A stretch of DNA of 64,000 nt from Lysinibacillus odysseyi. Its GTDB lineage: Bacteria > Bacillota > Bacilli > Bacillales_A > Planococcaceae. Below are positions 53,420 through 62,270 of this stretch, in pieces. The position numbers and the translations under genes are program-made. The notes beneath the pieces are model-generated. The model was not told where the DNA came from. It was given only the letters and a program-made list of their open reading frames with translations, and made no database searches. The stretch spans positions 62,001 to 126,000 of the forward strand of contig JABUKB010000002.1 of assembly GCA_014595895.1 (NCBI GenBank). The letters run 5' to 3'. Within the stretch, counting starts at the first letter, position 1; each line of letters begins with the position of its first letter.

Positions 53420-54076
53420 TTACAACTTTTCCAACTTATCGCGATAAATCATATATCTCTCTTCAACTGTTCCTCAAACAACATACTCATCCTTCTTCAT
53501 TACAATATTAAGGGACTGCTCTCTTCATTGAAGACTCAACATATATTTTGGTTGACTATTAGGAAAATATAAAGGTTGATTCTTTGTAGCTTTTAATAAA
53601 TACTCATGCTGCTCCAAAATATACTGGCGATTTATTACGTACTGTTCTCTCAAATAATTTTACAGTGCCAATCTATTTACTAACATTACTTCTACCCGTT
53701 GCAAACGATTGAGTGTCAATTGCTGACGACATATATTAATGTTGGCATCTTTATCAATTCGGCATAAGAGGTACTGTGTTGTTTCTTTTTCTGGATTATA
53801 GAACCAACCCTCTACTCTTTGATTTGTCCAATTTATAAAAATTAGTTCTAACACAAACGTATTTTAGTGTGTAAATTTTATTAAATAAGCTTTTTCGTCT
53901 ACTAAATAATGTTTGTTGCCCCTGTCAAAATGGATGTCAATGCCTGCATGTTGTCCATCCATATTGGTTTCTCTTCTAGAGTTTTGATAAGCTACTCTAA
54001 GATAAAAACATTAATCTAAATAAGGTCCTAATATCTGTTCATTTTTTAAATTAGCGCTAAACATTGCTCTATTCAT
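53420..54076 (-). pseudogene. PD-(D/E)XK-like gene broken by five in-frame stops, no frameshift
   Basis: An AAGGGG site eight bases before ATG (54074-54076) starts a 218-codon frame that keeps register to a TAA TAA pair at 53417-53422. Stops interrupt it at codons 22, 71 and 139 (TAA) and 184 and 201 (TGA). The text between stops reads like one protein: NRAMFSANLKNEQILGPYLD, then GIDIHFDRGNKHYLVDEKAY (a PD-(D/E)XK-like D...DEK site), then NWTNQRVEGWFYNPEKETTQ and LLCRIDKDANINICRQQLTL. The family appears to be a small nuclease-like protein found near defence genes. Several stops are one C-to-T step from Gln or Arg codons. Only a 64-residue piece (53660-53854) is open on its own. Confidence 0.7.
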
Positions 54077-54281
54077 AAAAACTTCCCCTTGTATAAATAA
54101 TATAAAGGTACACAATATTTATGTAAAGTAATATATGTAAAATTTTGGTTTTTAGTGTTGTGCTTCCTTAAAGTCTAAACGCCTAAAAATCCATTATACG
54201 TAGAACGAATCAACCACAAATTTGCCTGTTCATGTGCAACAATTTGGATAAAAATTTAGCTAAATTAATTTATCTTTTTAT

Positions 54282-55154
54282 CTATAAACTGTTAGAATCC
54301 GCTTTTATAATGCCATAGAAATTCATTAACATTTTCTTATCAACTTCAATTCTATACCGTGAATAAACTTTCTCGCGATTTGCATACAAAAATTCAAGCA
54401 TTTCAGCTTTTTCTTTGGGAAGCGCATAATGAATTTTACGATGGCAATTCGGGCACAGTGTAACAATATTATCCGCAAAATCAATGGTATTTTCAAAATA
54501 TCCTTGTGCAGCCATGGGAACTAAGTGATGAGCTTCTACATATGGATTATTATCTGTCGAATTTATAAATGTTTCATGTAATAAATCTATTTCACATTTA
54601 TACTCACTTTTCCTCTTTGCTTCAATACTCTCTGCTATATTTCTTGGATAACTCATTCCCGCTTTGCTTTTCACGGGGGTTGCTCTTTTTTTAGGTCCTT
54701 TAACTAAGTCCTCACCTTCTCTTATAAGTAGGTATTTTGAATTTACCGCAGCCCATTCGTTCAAATTACGATTTAATTCTGAATCAGTAATTTCTTCTTG
54801 ATTCATGTGTTCCGCAACAATATAGGCCTTAAAACATCCAAGAGCTGCACTTGGAAATCTTCCTTCACTTTGATTATATTCTTTAAAGTCAGGTAATCTC
54901 TCTACTTCCTCAAGTTGATGTAATGCTGTATATGTATCGAGTTTAATAATTTTATTCTCAAATATTTCTTCATAAAAAATTACTAACCTAATTAAGTACC
55001 GTGCATAAGAAGTTGCCTTGCCACTTTTCTTCTTTGTAATACCTTGATTAAATGAAAGTGATTCCGCGAATTTCACAAAGTTATTATAAACGATTTCATG
55101 GTTATTTCTTACATTTTCAAAAATTTGGGATTTTGCTGAAATTTTTCTAAACAT
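54282..55154 (-). CDS. HNH endonuclease (McrA-like)
   Basis: A 290-residue protein. Residues 1 to about 180 are helical, with a DNA-binding-like layout (YARYLIRLVIFYEEIFENKI). The C-terminal HNH domain at about 187-255 shows the zinc Cys in SEYKCEID, the HH pair in VEAHHLVPMAAQ, the DNIVTLCPNCHRKIHYA end and correct spacing for a beta-beta-alpha-metal nuclease. It stands where a DISARM system usually has drmC, but a terminator (55327) separates it from drmB, so it likely has its own promoter. The ATG follows AAAGGAAG at ten bases. Target unknown; a role against modified DNA is possible. Confidence 0.85.
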   Translation of the reverse strand: MFRKISAKSQIFENVRNNHEIVYNNFVKFAESLSFNQGITKKKSGKATSYARYLIRLVIFYEEIFENKIIKLDTYTALHQLEEVERLPDFKEYNQSEGRFPSAALGCFKAYIVAEHMNQEEITDSELNRNLNEWAAVNSKYLLIREGEDLVKGPKKRATPVKSKAGMSYPRNIAESIEAKRKSEYKCEIDLLHETFINSTDNNPYVEAHHLVPMAAQGYFENTIDFADNIVTLCPNCHRKIHYALPKEKAEMLEFLYANREKVYSRYRIEVDKKMLMNFYGIIKADSNSL

Positions 55155-55471
55155 TATTAAGTATCTTCCTTTACTTCCTCAAATTTTAATATTTCTGTTC
55201 CTTCCTCCTACTTTTTTTAAAACCAATAGTTTTAATGCCATAACTTTTAAATCATTCCCTGTATCTTTCAAAATACATAGAATGATTCATGTAAAAAAAT
55301 GTGATTTATAAGGTGAAACACTATAAAACACGTAGCAGTTCCCCATCACCGGAATGAAGTGCTACGTGTTATACCTTTTAAATAATCTCTTAAGTTAAAA
55401 TCCTCATGCTCTTTTTCTGATAATCCGAGCAGTCCTATATGACAACAGAGAACCGATAGAATCTATTTTTC
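55155..55471. other. 317-bp gap between drmB-like and HNH genes
   Basis: It holds the terminator at 55327-55370, which ends the four-gene operon, and presumably the promoter of the HNH gene between 55160 and 55320. No further gene or repeat was found. Confidence 0.5.
55327..55370 (-). terminator. terminator of the DISARM-like operon
   Basis: Perfect 11-bp stem AACACGTAGCA / TGCTACGTGTT with a 23-base loop, T-rich minus-strand tail. It lies between the drmB-like and HNH genes. Confidence 0.7.
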
Positions 55472-57307
55472 TTAAAGTTTGAAAAAACCTACCCTTGAAT
55501 CACTCAATAATGTCCTATCTAAATACATGTTGCCGCACTCACAGGATGTTTCTGGAATATAAATGCAATTGTAACAAGCTGATCCATTCGCACCGTGCAA
55601 GCCTTGCCCCATTGTCATACCAAGCTCTGTACAAACCGGATCCGAACTGCACCAATAGGATTTCCCGATGGCCTTATCAAGCATACGGAAAAATTTCTCT
55701 TTATTGCCTAACCGTACAAGACCGCCAAACGTCCCTTCAATATCACCTGCAGACGTATAGATAAGCATACCTGCCTGATTTTCATTCATATATAGGCGTT
55801 CACGTATGGAAGCCATATTATAACCACTTGTATTCGCAATTTCCTCCATGATTAGATGAGCAAGTGAATGCATCATGATATTCCGTGGATTGTCGATGAT
55901 TTCCGGAATATAATGTTTCATATTGGCAATGCGACTCAAATATTTTTCGAAGTATTGTTGCACTTCCACTTTTTGCTCCCATTTGCGAATTTCCTCCAAA
56001 TCGAATTGAATGAAAATCCCTTCACCAAAAACGCTATACGCCGGCAACCACTTTTTCTCATCCGGTATTTCTTTATGGTACATTAAATCATAACTTGGTT
56101 TGAACTTATAAGAGCCATCCTCTTCAACAGAACTTAATCGCTTAAAACCTGCTAATGCTGTCGTCTCCCGAAGCTTTGTTACTCGATTAATTTTTTTGAT
56201 AAACTTTGCATATTTGCCTGCATACTCCTCGGCATCTGTATCTTCATTGGACCACTCTTCAAAAATTTTCAAATACTCTTCGTTCTGGGCGGATTGCAAA
56301 ACATCAAATTCTTTTTCCCGTAAAATCATAGGGGAAGTCAAATCACCGTTGTCATCATCTACACTAATGCTCGATTCCATATAAAGAACGGTCTTTTCGC
56401 AATCTTCTTTCGTCACACTTAACTGTGAACTTGCTGCATTGTAAAGCAACTCTACTTTATCCTTTATATTCGTCTGGGATTGCAATAGATTATGTACAAC
56501 TGTTTGACGCTGTAAAAAATCCAGCAGTTTATCCACGTTTTGGTTTTTTTCACCCGGTAATGAAATAACACTTACCTTTTGCGGCAAATAGACGTTGATA
56601 GAGTTTCGTAAAATAGCAACAGTCGGTTCATTACATGGCTCAAACTCATCGGAGCACCATGCTTTATGGCCTTTGCATGTAAATTTCCGCTCATCACTGT
56701 ATAACTCTTCTGTTATTGCGGAACTATTCTCACGCTTTGCGGTAATGCCGCGTAAGGAGCGGTTTTTTCCGCATGAACATTTAATGGACCAGGAATCAAG
56801 TGTCGCTCCACCACTTGTATTCAGTGTCATGGTACCGTTACATTCCTGTCCTCCATGAACCCATTCAAGCCAAGGGAAGTCAGAAATATGTCCTCGCTTA
56901 CAAATGGTGATAAAAGGTACCTGTTTCATGTAACGATTTTCATTGCACGTTTTGCAGAACTTGCGTGAACTTTCCGCACTGTAATTTAAACGATGCAACT
57001 CCTTGCAAAATGGACAATAGTGCCATAATGGAAAACGCAATAAAGGAATCATTAAATTGGAATTCGCCGTATCTTCATTTGCCTTGCGATAGTCGGGGGG
57101 CATATAAAGTTTGCTGACACCCAAAAATCCTTTCAGGCGCGGTTCGAACACTTCGAATTCCCCACGATTTTTTTCTTCTTTCGTTTCTTTCGTAAACCAA
57201 TAATCCAATGCACCGACAATTGCTGTCTCGCCTTCAGGACTTACAATTAACGAGCCTGGACCATTCGTCCCCACGAGCTGACTTCTTCTTAAAGGCAACC
57301 TTCTCAT
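55472..57307 (-). CDS. DrmB-like DUF1998 protein
   Basis: A 611-residue protein of the DUF1998 family. N-terminal cysteine pairs (CPFCKELH, then CKTCNEN; about residues 97-125) and CKRGHISDFPW are followed by a long helical middle, and the C-terminal DUF1998 core carries MHSLAHLIMEEIANTSGYN and CYNCIYIPETSCECGNMYLD. In DISARM, DrmB binds the DrmA helicase and helps it load on phage DNA. Here its start overlaps the drmA-like stop by four bases (ATGA), as expected for partners. It is the last gene of the operon. Confidence 0.88.
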   Translation of the reverse strand: MRRLPLRRSQLVGTNGPGSLIVSPEGETAIVGALDYWFTKETKEEKNRGEFEVFEPRLKGFLGVSKLYMPPDYRKANEDTANSNLMIPLLRFPLWHYCPFCKELHRLNYSAESSRKFCKTCNENRYMKQVPFITICKRGHISDFPWLEWVHGGQECNGTMTLNTSGGATLDSWSIKCSCGKNRSLRGITAKRENSSAITEELYSDERKFTCKGHKAWCSDEFEPCNEPTVAILRNSINVYLPQKVSVISLPGEKNQNVDKLLDFLQRQTVVHNLLQSQTNIKDKVELLYNAASSQLSVTKEDCEKTVLYMESSISVDDDNGDLTSPMILREKEFDVLQSAQNEEYLKIFEEWSNEDTDAEEYAGKYAKFIKKINRVTKLRETTALAGFKRLSSVEEDGSYKFKPSYDLMYHKEIPDEKKWLPAYSVFGEGIFIQFDLEEIRKWEQKVEVQQYFEKYLSRIANMKHYIPEIIDNPRNIMMHSLAHLIMEEIANTSGYNMASIRERLYMNENQAGMLIYTSAGDIEGTFGGLVRLGNKEKFFRMLDKAIGKSYWCSSDPVCTELGMTMGQGLHGANGSACYNCIYIPETSCECGNMYLDRTLLSDSRVGFFKL

Positions 57308-60300
57308 GATAATAAATCCTCCAAATCGTCATCTATACTTGCGGATGTTACATCTGCATTTGAAATGTCCATAGTTATTTTCCCAAGGCTTGTAGCATCG
57401 ACACTTCGAAGCGAGTTGATCATCGGGATGGCGTTCGGATATACTTTTGAGGCAATCGGGTCACCGCTCATATACATCATGCCTTGAGCATCCTCATCAC
57501 TTGCTTTCCAACTGGTGAATTTTGCGCTTTGCAACAATTTATCAAACTTCAAAAATGCATGTTTAAACGCTTCCGCCTGTTCTTCATCAACCAACTTCAC
57601 ACGTGCAGTAAGCTTTTTCACGAACTCTTTAAACATCTCATCTCTTTTTATCTTCATATATTCATCTACATTCGGCTCCATCGCCATCACTTTCGAAAAA
57701 CGCTGTCTTAAAAATGCGATGATTACCGCATTTAAACCACGTTCCAAACTTGCATCGGAAAACGGAGTCACGCTTGTCGTTTCAACTTGCGCATAGAGAC
57801 GTTGATGATATTCGATAAAATGTTCGAAATGTGATTTATCACGTGAGTTTCGGTTCGAGAACAATGTAAAAATAAGTCCCGGCCTTTCCGTCCAGCGACG
57901 TCCCACACGACCTGTTACTTGAATGTATTGGGCGGTTGTTTTCGGCTGTCCCACGACGGCCATCATAGATAAACGATCGATATCGACACCCACTTCAATA
58001 ATATTGGAAGCGAGGCATACATCCAGTACTTGTTTTTGATTTTTTCCTGTCAACTCGACTTTTAATCTATCAATAGTTTTTGTCACTTCATCGCTCTGCA
58101 TACGGGAAGTCAATTCAAGAGGTTCTTTTATGAAACGGTTTTCTGGATATCCTTCTCGATTTTGGATGGAGCGCATATAGGTTGGTATGTCCATTGAACA
58201 TAAATTGATGCCCGCACCTAGGTCACGTAAACTATTATAGAACGACAGCAATGTCCAATAGGGATCTCGTTCATCCATCGAAATTTGATTTCCCTCTTGC
58301 AGCACACCCGAAAATACTTTAACTTGAGCCATCAATAACCCGACATTCGATGTGAAAATTCCCGCATATTTTCTTCCAGGCAATGGCTTTCCAGTTTTAT
58401 CGACAGCTACTTTCGCGAAAAAGGAATCGTCAATATCCAGACCTGGACTTGGGAATAATTTTGCCTGCTCACGACCGAATAAACATTTTGCTTGCATGCC
58501 AAATTCTTTGATCGTAGCCGTAGCTGAAATAATTTTCGGTTTTATGCGCTTGCCTTTTACTGTTTTCGTGCATAATTCTTCAATTACTGTTTCAAAGAGC
58601 CCTGCCAGTGTTCCAAGGGGTCCTGAAATAAGATGGAGCTCATCTTGAATAATCAGATTTGGAGGTGTCACCAGTTGCTCCCCGTTTTCCCCAATTCCGA
58701 AAATAGCCCTGGCTTTCGGATTCCACGTCAGCTGTACAAATTTGTCGACTGTACCGATTAAAAATGTTGGTTTATGCTCATAGATAGCTTCATCGATAAA
58801 ATATACGGGAATTTCATTGGAGAAATCGCATGCCGTATCCGGACAGAACGTCACGAATTGGCTTCCTACCTTTTTATAGCCTGCGATCAACGGATTTTTG
58901 CCATTTCCCATTTTCCCGAGTTTACAACCGCACCAAGGACATTTCGCCACAACGAACTCGCTATCTCTCTTACCTTGCTTCAATCCGCGCAGCTTCTCGA
59001 ATGCAACGCTATAACTGTTCGGTGACGTACTGCTTCCAACCCACATCCCGATTGAATATGGCGTTTTTCCTAAATATTGTGGCTGTTCCCTTCGGATTAC
59101 TTCCATTGCACACATTAAACGTGAAGAACGTTGGAACTGGTCTGCCGTCAGCAAACGCAATGTGTAGCGCATTATAACATCCACACCGGCATCTTGCGGA
59201 TTTAAAATACGACGATAGAACATTTCAAATGCGGCAACACCTAAATAAGCCTCTGTCTTACCGCCACCTGTCGGGAACCAAATCAAATCGACAATTTCCC
59301 TTTCGATTGATTCATCATTTACAATCGAATCCAGCGACATTAAGAAAAACGCGATTTGGAATGCGCGCCAACTATTTGTACTCTTTTGCAATCTATCTAA
59401 CTTGAATACCGTATCTTCATAGGATATATCAAATAGAATGTCCGTGCCGTTGAGTGTTCCTGTGCGCGTTTTTTTGCCATTTACCTGTTGCAATAAGATT
59501 GCTTTATTGGCAAGGATGAATGCATCTTTCACCTGTGCATTTTTTAAATGCTGCATCCCATTTTCCATTCGCACTAAGCTTTCTTTACATAGATTCAGGT
59601 TGTATCTTGCGGCATTATGCAGTTTGGCGTCCAGTGCAGGAATTTCTTCCTCTCTCTCCTCAATCCACTGACGGTACCCCTGAATGATCGGCATTAAAGT
59701 CATCTTTAATTGTTCGAACGATTTTGCATTGACCAAATCGATCATTTTAATATTGATTTTTTCCAACTTCCCGTCCATCATCACTTCTACATCAGGTGTC
59801 ATGCTTGTCGTTTCATATGTAGGAATAAACGTTGACCAAATCTCCCTGACAACTTCCCCATCGTCCCAAGCCGTAGAGCAACCGTGACCGAACGCGTAGT
59901 TAATTTTATTACGGTATAGCAGCTCATCATTTGCTTCATCATCCGTCATCGGTAAATTTCGCTGATAATGCTTGGGATAGCTAATGAATTTACCTTTTTC
60001 GTCGGTTTGTAAAATGATTCCTGATTGGAATAGCATCACTTCATCGGACTGGCTGCTTTTCTTTTTACCTTTCTTCGAGCGATTCGTTACCGTTACAGTC
60101 GTCAAACGTTGACCATACACATCCCGACACTGGATATGAAGCTCCATATGAATACTAGTGATTTCTTCATTTAACTTATTGAAAAGAGGCAGACGCTGTT
60201 TAAATACACGTTGCTGCAGCAAGTCCTCCATTGGTATGTCCAATTTCGAACCCACCGTCTCGCGAAGCCACCATTTCCGGCTCCCTTTTCCCTTAATGTT

Positions 60301-60774
60301 AACCGTATGCGATTTGTAGCGTGCGCCTTCCAACGTAACGGTCAGAACCTTTGTATCATTGCTGATATTGCATGTCACACCTAAGGAAGACGGTAGTCGC
60401 TCATCATTTTGAATGGCAACCTCTTCCGAATCTTCTTCCACTATCGCCTCTCGTTCAATAGGCTTCTTTTCTTCGGTGGCATTTTCCAGCACTACCTCAT
60501 TCCCTACAGTATCCCCGAATGTTGCGTCAATCGGGAATAGTACACCCGCTGCATAACGGCGCGAAGGGTATTCATACTGTAAAACTTCCTCTTTTACGCC
60601 ACCATTCACCCAGTAATAATTTTTATATGCTTCGTCCGCCGTCAGTTCCGTATCACCGATCACATTCAGAGGCAAAGCAAAGTCATGTATTGTGCTTGGT
60701 CCTACAATTTCCACCTTGGCTGCATCAATCATTCTTTCACGATTCAGCAGTGACTGTTCCATTGTTAAACTCAT
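57304..60774 (-). CDS. DrmA-like superfamily 2 helicase
   Basis: A 1156-residue SF2 helicase of the DISARM DrmA type. Walker A is FPTGGGKTEAYLG at about residue 500, a Cys-rich insert CPWCGCKLG lies near 612, the DExH box is IIQDELHLISG near 710, motif III is SATATI near 752, and the helicase C-terminal domain ends with NIIEVGVDIDRLSMM and QVTGRVGRRW near 953. The N-terminal 480 residues are family-specific. It should translocate on invading DNA. It sits between a gene of unknown function and drmB, overlapping drmB by four bases. The ATG at 60774 follows GGAGG at eight bases; a TTG at 60789 overlaps that site. Confidence 0.9.
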   Translation of the reverse strand: MSLTMEQSLLNRERMIDAAKVEIVGPSTIHDFALPLNVIGDTELTADEAYKNYYWVNGGVKEEVLQYEYPSRRYAAGVLFPIDATFGDTVGNEVVLENATEEKKPIEREAIVEEDSEEVAIQNDERLPSSLGVTCNISNDTKVLTVTLEGARYKSHTVNIKGKGSRKWWLRETVGSKLDIPMEDLLQQRVFKQRLPLFNKLNEEITSIHMELHIQCRDVYGQRLTTVTVTNRSKKGKKKSSQSDEVMLFQSGIILQTDEKGKFISYPKHYQRNLPMTDDEANDELLYRNKINYAFGHGCSTAWDDGEVVREIWSTFIPTYETTSMTPDVEVMMDGKLEKINIKMIDLVNAKSFEQLKMTLMPIIQGYRQWIEEREEEIPALDAKLHNAARYNLNLCKESLVRMENGMQHLKNAQVKDAFILANKAILLQQVNGKKTRTGTLNGTDILFDISYEDTVFKLDRLQKSTNSWRAFQIAFFLMSLDSIVNDESIEREIVDLIWFPTGGGKTEAYLGVAAFEMFYRRILNPQDAGVDVIMRYTLRLLTADQFQRSSRLMCAMEVIRREQPQYLGKTPYSIGMWVGSSTSPNSYSVAFEKLRGLKQGKRDSEFVVAKCPWCGCKLGKMGNGKNPLIAGYKKVGSQFVTFCPDTACDFSNEIPVYFIDEAIYEHKPTFLIGTVDKFVQLTWNPKARAIFGIGENGEQLVTPPNLIIQDELHLISGPLGTLAGLFETVIEELCTKTVKGKRIKPKIISATATIKEFGMQAKCLFGREQAKLFPSPGLDIDDSFFAKVAVDKTGKPLPGRKYAGIFTSNVGLLMAQVKVFSGVLQEGNQISMDERDPYWTLLSFYNSLRDLGAGINLCSMDIPTYMRSIQNREGYPENRFIKEPLELTSRMQSDEVTKTIDRLKVELTGKNQKQVLDVCLASNIIEVGVDIDRLSMMAVVGQPKTTAQYIQVTGRVGRRWTERPGLIFTLFSNRNSRDKSHFEHFIEYHQRLYAQVETTSVTPFSDASLERGLNAVIIAFLRQRFSKVMAMEPNVDEYMKIKRDEMFKEFVKKLTARVKLVDEEQAEAFKHAFLKFDKLLQSAKFTSWKASDEDAQGMMYMSGDPIASKVYPNAIPMINSLRSVDATSLGKITMDISNADVTSASIDDDLEDLLS

Positions 60775-60776
60775 TA

Positions 60777-62270
60777 TCAATTCCTCCAAATAGTAAATAC
60801 ATCCCGATAATCTACCATAATCGGTGTATAGTCGATTTCCCCTACAACCTCTATGTTGAAGGATGCCCCTTCTACTAAAGGCGATGTAAAGGTTGCATAA
60901 CCGTTATCGAGCAAGTTTTCGACGATTGTTTCATCAAGTTCATTCAATAACTGATTCGTTATGAAACGCCCTGCCTGGATATGTTTGGAAGTTAGTATTC
61001 TGGAAGACTCCTGGATTTCTTTCCGTGTCTCTTCATCAAATCTCAAGGCAAGCAGTAACTGATCGAACGCCTGCATCGAAATGCTTTCTTCCTTTAACCA
61101 GTTACGCAGGTTCTGGGGATTGGCCGTATTGATGCCGTTTTTCTTTAGATAACGAATTATTTTTTCCTCACCATTTTTTTCAATAAGGCGTCGAAGTTTT
61201 GTTTTCCATCTTCTTTGCCATTTGCGATGGTTGACATGTTCTTCTCCTAACAACTGATTGGCTACTTCGACAATCAAATCCGTATTGGTATTATTACGGA
61301 AAAGCAGCCAATCCCCCGGCTCTATATCTTTTATCTTTGTACTCGACATGTGCAATGTCTCACGGTCAATCTTGCGCAATTTTGAATCAACTGGAATAAA
61401 TGTATAATAATTGTTGTGCAGCACGATTAAATTCGCTTCCACTCTATCAAGAGAGGTTATCTTTTGTGCATTTTCCTCATGACGCGCAATAATCTCATCC
61501 TTTTGGAACTGTTCTTCCCGTACCGATCCGAAGTCCACTTCAAACACCTGGCCGTCTATCCCTTTGGATATTGTGACATTTTCATATATATTATCTATGA
61601 CATCGTTTTTCTTTATGTTTTTAAACGCCTTTGTTTTGCGAATTTTATTTTGAAAGATATCATAGCTGATAAAATATGTCGTTCTCGCCAAAAACACTTT
61701 CGAAAAGCGAGTATCATAAAACTCGGGCGAACCGATGATAAATGCTTCATCATAAAGCTTTCCGCCCTTTAAATATTCCGAAGCACGCAAAACAGGCACA
61801 CCATCCACTTCTTTTACGGCACTGTCGAAACGAGTCACGATACATTGATTCAAGTGGCGATCAATATGCTTTTTCACTTCCATCTGCAAAAAATTATTTT
61901 GGATATAATTATCTCTGATGTCTTTTAATGCTGTAAGAATGGGACGTCCATATGTATTAAACAACTCCGGATATTGCACGCGCAGCTCTTTGAATTGCCC
62001 GATAATTTTAGCGAAATATTTTTCGAACAAAATGCTGTATTCATCAAAGCTAGTGAAAAAGCGGTTTAAACTTTTTCGAATATCCCGGAACATTTCATTT
62101 AAATAATCTTCATGCTCATATCGTTCCCTGATTTCATGGCCAAATTGCTTCATGCATTCATATAACGCAGCAATTTCTTGCTGTTTGACATGCTTGAAAT
62201 CAACTTTTTTGTTCTCCTCATATAAAAAATTGATCAGTTGTACGTTTAATTCACTCTTATTTCCAAGCAA
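60777..62270 (-). CDS. DISARM-associated protein of unknown function (possible DrmE C-terminal half)
   Basis: A 497-residue protein that I cannot assign by motif. Residues 1 to about 165 are helical and charged. A middle region contains RVEANLIVLHNNYYTFIPVD and IEPGDWLLFRNNTNTDLIVE, followed by a basic helix-turn-helix-like stretch (HRKWQRRWKTKLRRLIEK) and NGINTANPQNLRNWLKEESI. The C-terminal part is acidic. Known class 2 DISARM operons carry drmE in this place, upstream of drmA. Translation starts at a TTG with GGGGTG seven bases before it, overlapping the previous gene by 14 bases. Adjacent to drmA with two bases between stop and start. Confidence 0.7.
   Translation of the reverse strand: MLGNKSELNVQLINFLYEENKKVDFKHVKQQEIAALYECMKQFGHEIRERYEHEDYLNEMFRDIRKSLNRFFTSFDEYSILFEKYFAKIIGQFKELRVQYPELFNTYGRPILTALKDIRDNYIQNNFLQMEVKKHIDRHLNQCIVTRFDSAVKEVDGVPVLRASEYLKGGKLYDEAFIIGSPEFYDTRFSKVFLARTTYFISYDIFQNKIRKTKAFKNIKKNDVIDNIYENVTISKGIDGQVFEVDFGSVREEQFQKDEIIARHEENAQKITSLDRVEANLIVLHNNYYTFIPVDSKLRKIDRETLHMSSTKIKDIEPGDWLLFRNNTNTDLIVEVANQLLGEEHVNHRKWQRRWKTKLRRLIEKNGEEKIIRYLKKNGINTANPQNLRNWLKEESISMQAFDQLLLALRFDEETRKEIQESSRILTSKHIQAGRFITNQLLNELDETIVENLLDNGYATFTSPLVEGASFNIEVVGEIDYTPIMVDYRDVFTIWRN

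Noticed and set aside
53660-53854. 64-residue frame as a separate small gene
   Set aside because: It is one segment of the longer nonsense-interrupted frame; its own GTG start has no ribosome site.
62257-62270. Overlap of the two unknown DISARM genes as a sequencing frameshift
   Set aside because: The second gene has a well-placed GGGGTG site and a TTG start, like other coupled genes here. A frameshift cannot be excluded without relatives, so it is kept as a note in the findings.
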